This document shows, piece by piece, positions 59,901 through 64,000 of a DNA stretch of 64,000 bases. Source of the DNA: Paenibacillus paridis (lineage in GTDB: Bacteria; Bacillota; Bacilli; Paenibacillales; Paenibacillaceae); the NCBI RefSeq assembly GCF_006345825.1, contig NZ_VCIX01000092.1, positions 1,984,001 to 2,048,000 on the forward strand, read 5' to 3'. Position 1 is the stretch's first letter. Each line of letters starts with the position of its first letter. The position numbers and the translations under genes are program-made. The notes under the pieces were generated by a model, which ran no database searches, had not been told where the DNA came from, and worked only from the letters and a program-made list of their open reading frames with translations.

Positions 59901-59937
59901 AACTTCCGTATTTACTCAGCTGATTATTTACATTCAT
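56878..59937 (-). CDS. 7TMR-DISM / LytS-type hybrid kinase with degenerate inner kinase module
   Basis: A 1019-aa sensor. Extracellular galactose-binding-like jelly roll (about 35-200), seven-helix 7TMR-DISM region (about 208-410), an inner kinase-like module (about 420-655), a receiver (683-800, D735) and a C-terminal LytS/YehU kinase (His826 in IKPHFLFNTLNSI, then HATPase with LVENAVRHG and DNGVGM). In the inner module the H-box reads NLSTQIKGPLQ, with glutamine (Q441) where histidine is expected, and no N-box asparagine is seen. So only the C-terminal kinase should be catalytic. The ATG at 59937 is chosen; no strong ribosome binding site is visible. Confidence 0.9.
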   Translation of the reverse strand: MNVNNQLSKYGSLIIIFILLVVCFLNAKMLNQGHSPKAESGMLDLRDWNKDGESVLDLDGEWLFYPEQFLESTEDFASAPRYSSVSVPGNWKSGLTGKKRSDAKGYGTYRLQIVLGKEAGAYGFRVPLIRTSHRLIINGEQLGGSGEVGSSASDYAAGVEPYVAFKEIDSHAIDIVVQVANYDMSGSGGIVFPISMGPQKLIIREQTNQAAFEFGMIVVFLLLAFYFSLVQFQMRRNGWIYLVFLFGFTAISTANQGSRWLLIVWPTMSYSSIVKLQWTSALCILYCLFLFVRTRFEEHVQIWAKRVLPGSVISAVGLTLVSTPALFTGFLPIASVIAIGIYLYIISILIRGTKSGKAEFIYEFWAICLFSAIAFLSALLQMGFMKLTVWYFVQIIAFLIAISCLLFVQFFRSFHKMKALRDDLKRMDVLKNNFIVNLSTQIKGPLQTIMNLIYARLNANDQLTADQEKDLQQMASVGWSTEMLVQDMMDFARLNEEQLPLRLRQINAKIALDIVIDLYSPAIAVDWKITNRISAQLPPIWADSQRFSQIMVGMFRELAALTSQGEIIFRGKEQDHLLVIEMEIITRGLSREQVESYLEIWLEPTGRESTTDRSHPGSVLIRALLTQQGAKVNLNGAADNHLELSLSFPFAMRQASERQVESFAEQANHDAKMILDETKHTEKATILIVDNDQLNCGVMGSVLMLDHYQTYFAASSKEARQRMSALPEVDLVIIDQLLPDESGLELSRHIRTLYSALELPILLMTSTGYLNYGLLSHHSGVNDFIEKPVEASELRVRVQTLLQLKQAVQKRIRMEMAFLQAQIKPHFLFNTLNSIAALSKRDTGQMMALLAELGQYLRESFRFDSLEPLVPIERELKLIESYLHIEKVRYDDWLTYELDVSERGFKLPPLTLQPLVENAVRHGIMARTQGGHLLVRIHREENHICILIKDNGVGMSAAVLENVLAKPESGGIGIANTDLRLKQWFGSGLTILSNPGEGTEVHIRLPLERMKIHEDHYSR

Positions 59938-60007
59938 TTCTGGGGCTTGCCTCAATCCTATGCTTTATTCCTATCTGTGTTAGCCTCTGTCAGCCACATA
60001 GAAGCTA

Positions 60008-60286
60008 TTATTCTTCTTTACTGCCGAATCTGAGCGCATTCCTGGCGCGTGCACGCTCCGACTCTACTTCGCGATTACGTGACTCAGCAGCTGTTACCAA
60101 TTCGTTTAGCATTTTGCTTGCCGCCGCTGCCACTTCCTCTACGGCTTGATGAAATGCTGCTTCATTGGCTTGCGAAGGCTTATTGAAGCCTGAAATCTTT
60201 CTGACGAATTGCAGGGAAGCCGCCATAATCTCATCTTCGGTCGCAGGCGGTTCAAAATTAAATAATGGTTTTATATTCCGGCACAT
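60008..60286 (-). CDS. DUF2277 family protein
   Basis: A 92-aa protein starting MCRNIKPLFNFEPPAT, the signature of DUF2277, with LQFVRKISGFNKPSQANEAAFHQAVEEVA following. Function is unknown. The ATG at 60286 follows AAAGGAG at 7 bp; the frame extends to 60319. It lies upstream of the 7TMR kinase on the same strand with a 70-bp gap. Confidence 0.88.
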   Translation of the reverse strand: MCRNIKPLFNFEPPATEDEIMAASLQFVRKISGFNKPSQANEAAFHQAVEEVAAAASKMLNELVTAAESRNREVESERARARNALRFGSKEE

Positions 60287-60377
60287 GGTGTTCTCCTTTG
60301 GCAAAGTTATATCATCCATAGTACAACACTGTTAAACCTACATGCCAGTAAATTCAACGTTTTAAGGGGTGGTACAT

Positions 60378-60412
60378 AGAAAAAGCTGCCGATCTCAAGG
60401 ATCGGCAGCTTT
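60378..60412 (-). terminator. Terminator after the secreted protein at 60.4 kb
   Basis: A perfect 13-bp stem (60382-60394 with 60400-60412) followed by TTTTTC on the minus strand. Confidence 0.92.
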
Positions 60413-60422
60413 CATCAATATT

Positions 60423-60854
60423 CTAATAATTGCCTAGTGATACTCCTGAGGTGATTGCATAAGTTGAGTTCAGTACTACTTTGTAAACCCCTGCAGGCTG
60501 GTTATAAGCAAGATGATAATAACCGCCCGTCGTCTGGCCTGGGTTTATATTCACATGGTTGCTTCCTACATACACATCGCCAGCAGCCGTCACCCGATAT
60601 AAATCAAAATACATGGACGTGTAATTCGTGGAACTTGTGTTAGTGAACGCACCGCCAACTCTTATGTTTCCGGCCTCAAGATTTGCAGTAAATGAATTGG
60701 TGAAGGCAAGCGCATTCACATTCTGCGTTAAAAAAGAGGACTGAGCATTATTGCTGACTGCCGACTCTCCGCTAGCTGCTGCGTTAGCTGTCACTGCCGG
60801 GACCAACAGCAAAAGCAAGGCTAAACCAAAAAGCTTCTTTCTGATCCTCATCAT
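60423..60854 (-). CDS. Small secreted beta-rich protein of unknown function
   Basis: Not recognised. The 143-aa product has a clear signal peptide (RKKLFGLALLLLLVPAVTANAAAS) and a mature part of about 115 residues rich in Asn, Thr and Ser with alternating strands (NIRVGGAFTNTSSTNYTSMYFDLYRV, AAGDVYVGSNHVNINPGQTTGG), suggesting a beta-sandwich. It has no cysteine or membrane anchor. The start follows GGGAGGAGG and it is monocistronic with its own terminator. Confidence 0.82.
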   Translation of the reverse strand: MMRIRKKLFGLALLLLLVPAVTANAAASGESAVSNNAQSSFLTQNVNALAFTNSFTANLEAGNIRVGGAFTNTSSTNYTSMYFDLYRVTAAGDVYVGSNHVNINPGQTTGGYYHLAYNQPAGVYKVVLNSTYAITSGVSLGNY

Positions 60855-60991
60855 TCACACATCCTCCTCCCTTGGGTCATATGCCAAGCAAAATCAGGTT
60901 ATCACCCCTTTTCCCTTCATTCAATATCAATTTCCATTTATAGTAATATCGCACATCATTCCCTTAGGAATGCTACTGCCGCCAGCGTAGG

Positions 60992-62365
60992 CTAGGCAGC
61001 TGCCTGAACGCTCATGGGAAATAGCAGTGTAAAATCAGCGCCGCCCTCGGGGCAATTTCGGGCTGATATCATTCCTCCAGAGCGCTCTACAATTGCTCTA
61101 GATATGGCAAGCCCAAGACCCGTTTCCCCATCCTTGCCCTTCACAAATCGGTGAAACAGATGAGGCAGCAGCTCCTCGGCTATGCCAAGCCCATCATCCT
61201 TGATCGATATTTCAATGCCCTGCAAGCTCATCCCCGCTTGAATTAAAATGTTGCTGCTAGCATGCCTAGCCGCATTCGACACTACATTCAACAGCGCTTG
61301 CAGCAGCTTGTCTTGGTCGCCGTAAATCATTAGCTTTCCTCTTTCTTCCAACGTAATGGCGGTGGTAAGCTCAACTTTATTTTTCACCAACACGGGATTG
61401 ATTCGCTCAACCGTCTCAGCTATCAATTCAGGCAGGTTAATCTGGGCCGGTGTGAAATGCTCCTCTTCTCCATCCAGCTTGGCAAGCAGAGTCATCTCCG
61501 TCACAATATTTTTCAATCGGCTGCTCTCGCTCATAATGATATCCAGTCCTTTACCCACTTGCTCTCCTTCAAAAATACCATCGCGGATTCCTTCTGCGTA
61601 ACCCGATATCGACATCAATGGCGTTTTCAATTCATGCGAAGCATTTTGGATAAATTGCCTTTGTATCAAATTGAATCTATTCAGCTCACCTGCAAGCTCA
61701 TAAACGGACTTCGCAACATCACCGATCTCTCCATCGGCTTTAATGAGCTTCACCTCCGAGAAGCGTCGACCCTTGACCTTTTTTAGCTCGATTTGGAGCT
61801 TCATCAAAGGCTTAATAAGTTTTCTCGTAATGATGAGGCTAAGCAGAAAGGCAAGTACACCGCCACCGCATAAAACGATCAGTAGCCTTACGAGCAGCGA
61901 CTGCTCGATCAGCTTTATTTTGCTAATCGGGGTTAGGAGCGTCAATGTTCCGCCTTGCGGAATCGCGCTTGCTGCTGTAATAAACTGTGATCCCGTCGTA
62001 TTTATTGCAGTGGCTTGTAGGCCAGGCTGCGTAATGGGTCTAGTTTGCATATCGATCTGCACAGGCTCAAGCGTACTATACAAAACGTTCTGGCTGGCAT
62101 CAGTTAAAATGGCATCGACACCGACAAGCGACTGCTTCGCCACAGTCGCCATCGCAACCCCAATCACGCTGCTGGACGGCACGGCTTTGAATTCGCCCAC
62201 CTCCTGCAAATTAACTGAAATGGACTCACTGAGCTGAATCATGTCATTTTTCTGAACCTCTATAAAATGATCGAGCAGCACATAATGAAAAATAACGGCC
62301 GTGAGCGTCAGCACCAGAATAAGCAGAAACGCAAACGCCAAATTAATTTGATAAAGAAGCTTCAT
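60992..62365 (-). CDS. Sensor histidine kinase (OmpR-partner type)
   Basis: A 457-aa kinase with two membrane helices (about 9-30 and 159-180) enclosing an extracellular sensor of about 130 residues. A HAMP linker, HisKA with H244 (QNASHELKTPL) and HATPase (NVVSNAARHAS, DDGLGI, GLGLAISRAIVERSGG) follow. Its start overlaps the response regulator gene by 23 bp, with a GGGGGGAG site. It probably pairs with that regulator and may control the divergent secreted protein at 63.2 kb. Confidence 0.94.
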   Translation of the reverse strand: MKLLYQINLAFAFLLILVLTLTAVIFHYVLLDHFIEVQKNDMIQLSESISVNLQEVGEFKAVPSSSVIGVAMATVAKQSLVGVDAILTDASQNVLYSTLEPVQIDMQTRPITQPGLQATAINTTGSQFITAASAIPQGGTLTLLTPISKIKLIEQSLLVRLLIVLCGGGVLAFLLSLIITRKLIKPLMKLQIELKKVKGRRFSEVKLIKADGEIGDVAKSVYELAGELNRFNLIQRQFIQNASHELKTPLMSISGYAEGIRDGIFEGEQVGKGLDIIMSESSRLKNIVTEMTLLAKLDGEEEHFTPAQINLPELIAETVERINPVLVKNKVELTTAITLEERGKLMIYGDQDKLLQALLNVVSNAARHASSNILIQAGMSLQGIEISIKDDGLGIAEELLPHLFHRFVKGKDGETGLGLAISRAIVERSGGMISARNCPEGGADFTLLFPMSVQAAA

Positions 62366-63074
62366 TTCGCATCTCCCCCCCGTTCATCCGAAGCCGGTAA
62401 CCATGTCCCCATACTGCTTCCACGGGAAGCTCCTCGATTTTCTTGCGCAGCCGCTTCACTAAATGATCCACTGCCCGGTCGCTTCCAAAATAATCGTCCC
62501 CCCAGATGATGGTCAGCAGCTCATCCCGGGCAAAAGCGCGATTAGGCCGCTCAGCAAGCGTCAGGAGCAGTGCGAATTCCTTGGATGTCACATCCACTTC
62601 TTGCCCAGACCAGAAAACCCGCCTTTCATCTATTGCAAGCTGCAGTTGGCCTGCTTCAAGCTGGAGAACCGCGGAAGCTTGCTTCCCTTCCTCTATCGTC
62701 CTTAGCTTATACCACCGTTGAAGCTGCCGTTTGACCCGGGCTACCAATTCTCTTGGGCTGAAGGGCTTAACCATATAATCATCGCTGCCTAACTCCAGCC
62801 CTAATATTTTGTCCACCTCATTATCCCGCGCCGAGATCATCATAATCGGGACATCCCCGTCGCGGCGAATCCGCCTGCAAAACTCATAACCGTCCATCCC
62901 GGGAAGCATGATATCCAGAATCCACAGATCAGGCGGTTCTGTACCGAGCTGCTCCAACCCCTCCTCTGCACTTGCCAGCGCTACCGTACGGAATTGCTCT
63001 TTCTTCAAATAAGCCTCAACAAGCTCTCGTATATGTTGATCATCATCGATGATAGCGATCAAATAATGGTTCAT
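62343..63074 (-). CDS. OmpR/PhoB family response regulator
   Basis: A 243-aa regulator. The receiver has D54 (LWILDIMLPGMDG) and K103 (VKPFS). The C-terminal winged helix spans about 135-232 (DVTSKEFALLLTLAERPNRAFARDELLTIIWG, VDHLVKRLRKKIEE). It is the first gene of the pair with the overlapping kinase. The 158-bp gap to the divergent secreted protein gene probably holds both promoters. Confidence 0.95.
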   Translation of the reverse strand: MNHYLIAIIDDDQHIRELVEAYLKKEQFRTVALASAEEGLEQLGTEPPDLWILDIMLPGMDGYEFCRRIRRDGDVPIMMISARDNEVDKILGLELGSDDYMVKPFSPRELVARVKRQLQRWYKLRTIEEGKQASAVLQLEAGQLQLAIDERRVFWSGQEVDVTSKEFALLLTLAERPNRAFARDELLTIIWGDDYFGSDRAVDHLVKRLRKKIEELPVEAVWGHGYRLRMNGGEMRNEASLSN

Positions 63075-63232
63075 GGCACATCCTCCTATTCTGAATCTCT
63101 ATTATTATAGCAAGCTAGAGGGCCGATAGGGGCTGTGCCATTGTTTTTCCACAATTCTTCACATGGACTGCCATATTTGAACGGTACACTAGGTCCTGTA
63201 AGACAAACCCAAACCTTGAAGGAGTGTTAACC

Positions 63233-63928
63233 ATGAATTACAAAATGATTTTCAAAAATGTCGCATTGTCCACTTTGCTGCTGTCAGCCGTTGCCGGCCC
63301 TACTGTTTTTGCAGACTCGTCCCAGTCCCATGCTAAGCTGGAGCGTGTCGCTGCTCTCTCTTCCACTCAATTGAGCGATCCAATTAAGCTAGAAGCGGTT
63401 ACCTCAACCGCCGCTTTTCAAATGCTTGATCCGGTCAAGCTGGCAGAAACCTATGCGAAAGATACGTTGAAGGAATGGCAGGCTACGATTGCTGAGTACG
63501 ACAACCTAATTGCAAAGCGCTTTGAATCGTTTAGCATCGGTGAAGTTACTGAAGCAACTGTGGCAGTACCTAGCCTGTCTTTGGAAAAACAAAGCTTGCC
63601 TGGCAAAGCCCAAATTACGCTTCAAGCGGTACCTATATCGGAAAAGGAGCTTGCATCCATTAAGGAATTGTCCGTAGCTGGTGTCTCTGCCACATTAACA
63701 AGCGTACCTTTGCAAGAGAACGGAACCTTTGCCGTTGCTAGCATTGCAGCGACTGATTCCGCTATTGAACTTAAGGCCTCGCCCTTCTTTGAAGGTATGA
63801 TGGCGCTCGAGAAAGCAGTCGAATCCAAAGATGAAACTGCCATTAGAGAAGCGCTTTCCAAGCAGCTAGAGCTGTACAAGCTGGAAATAAGCAATTTATC
63901 GCAAGACGTGGATAACAGCAAGGAATAA
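63233..63928 (+). CDS. Secreted protein of unknown function, divergent from a two-component system
   Basis: Not recognised. The 231-aa product has a signal peptide (MNYKMIFKNVALSTLLLSAVAGPTVFADS) and a soluble mature part with two similar segments, LSDPIKLEAV and LDPVKLAETY, near its N-terminus. Helices dominate the ends and beta-strands the middle. The ATG at 63233 follows AAGGAG at 8 bp; a GTG at 63224 is in frame but inside that site. Its divergence from a kinase/regulator pair suggests regulation by it; this is inference. Confidence 0.83.
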   Translation: MNYKMIFKNVALSTLLLSAVAGPTVFADSSQSHAKLERVAALSSTQLSDPIKLEAVTSTAAFQMLDPVKLAETYAKDTLKEWQATIAEYDNLIAKRFESFSIGEVTEATVAVPSLSLEKQSLPGKAQITLQAVPISEKELASIKELSVAGVSATLTSVPLQENGTFAVASIAATDSAIELKASPFFEGMMALEKAVESKDETAIREALSKQLELYKLEISNLSQDVDNSKE

Positions 63929-63949
63929 TGAACACCTCAAAGTGATAAT

Positions 63950-63983
63950 GGCAGTCCGCAGCAGATGCGGGCTGCCTTTTTTT
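63950..63983 (+). terminator. Terminator after the secreted protein at 63.2 kb
   Basis: GGCAGTCCGC pairs with GCGGGCTGCC through one G-U pair, followed by TTTTTTT. Confidence 0.88.
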
Positions 63984-64000
63984 ATCCAACGCGATTGCAC

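Noticed and set aside
60855..60991. Terminator or small RNA between the secreted gene and the sensor kinase
   Set aside because: Only a short GGCAGCTGCC palindrome with no T run; not supported.
1..64000. CRISPR arrays, tRNA genes, rRNA genes, insertion sequences or prophage genes
   Set aside because: No regular direct-repeat array, cloverleaf-like T-loop sequence, transposase or phage protein was seen on either strand.

Overview
The window reads as a chromosomal segment of a spore-forming, endospore-lineage Firmicute, most likely a Paenibacillus or close relative (Bacillales, Paenibacillaceae). This is an inference from three things. Gene order from about 16 kb to 43 kb follows the Bacillus subtilis dnaD / ypmB / dinG / panDCB / birA / cca / bshA / bshB1 / mgsA / dapB / ypjD / ypjB / ypjA / qcrCBA / ypiF / ypiB block. 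Bacillithiol, YpjB-type and spore-germinant genes are present. Strong AGGAGG ribosome binding sites are common, with many TTG starts. I see no tRNA, rRNA, CRISPR array, insertion sequence or phage gene.

Layout. 0-3.4 kb: end of a secreted protein gene, leuCD, and a divergent LysR regulator. 3.4-12.3 kb: methionine salvage and proline synthesis are interleaved: mtnU, a secreted unknown, mtnE, then a proline T-box leader driving proB-proA-proC-mtnW-mtnX-mtnB, with translational coupling between proC and mtnW. 12.3-16 kb: a MerR/methyltransferase fusion with a 19-bp-spacer promoter, a DksA-like protein, a Cys-rich pentapeptide-repeat protein and a methyltransferase. 16-21.3 kb: dnaD, ackA, hbd, a short FtsH-like protease, a membrane unknown and tseB. 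21.7-27.3 kb: mtaD, rex and dinG overlapping one another, then a TPR protein. 27.4-36.4 kb: panDCB, birA, cca, bshA, bshB1, mgsA, dapB, TPR, mazG, all on the minus strand. 36.5-43 kb: a YitT protein (plus strand), ypjB, ypjA, the qcrABC menaquinol:cytochrome c reductase, ypiF, an IDEAL protein and a gamma-carbonic-anhydrase-like protein. 43-46.2 kb: an unknown, a histidine phosphatase, and an ECF sigma/anti-sigma pair. 46.4-49.1 kb: a PhyH dioxygenase fused to HEAT repeats, divergent from an AraC regulator.

49-60 kb is an accessory signalling region. A truncated GerA protein is followed, on the minus strand, by a tight four-gene operon: six-TM chemoreceptor, MHYT hybrid kinase, stand-alone receiver, receiver-HD-GYP phosphodiesterase. 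A second system lies beside it: a 7TMR-DISM/LytS hybrid kinase, whose inner kinase module has lost its key residues, with a REC-wHTH-BTAD regulator. 60-64 kb: DUF2277, two secreted unknowns and an OmpR-type two-component pair.

The best candidates for something undescribed are the coupling of methionine salvage to a proline T-box operon and the MCP/MHYT/REC/HD-GYP operon. All functional calls rest on motif recognition by eye; no search was run. Where a strong Shine-Dalgarno site pointed to an internal ATG or TTG, I used that start rather than the longest open frame.
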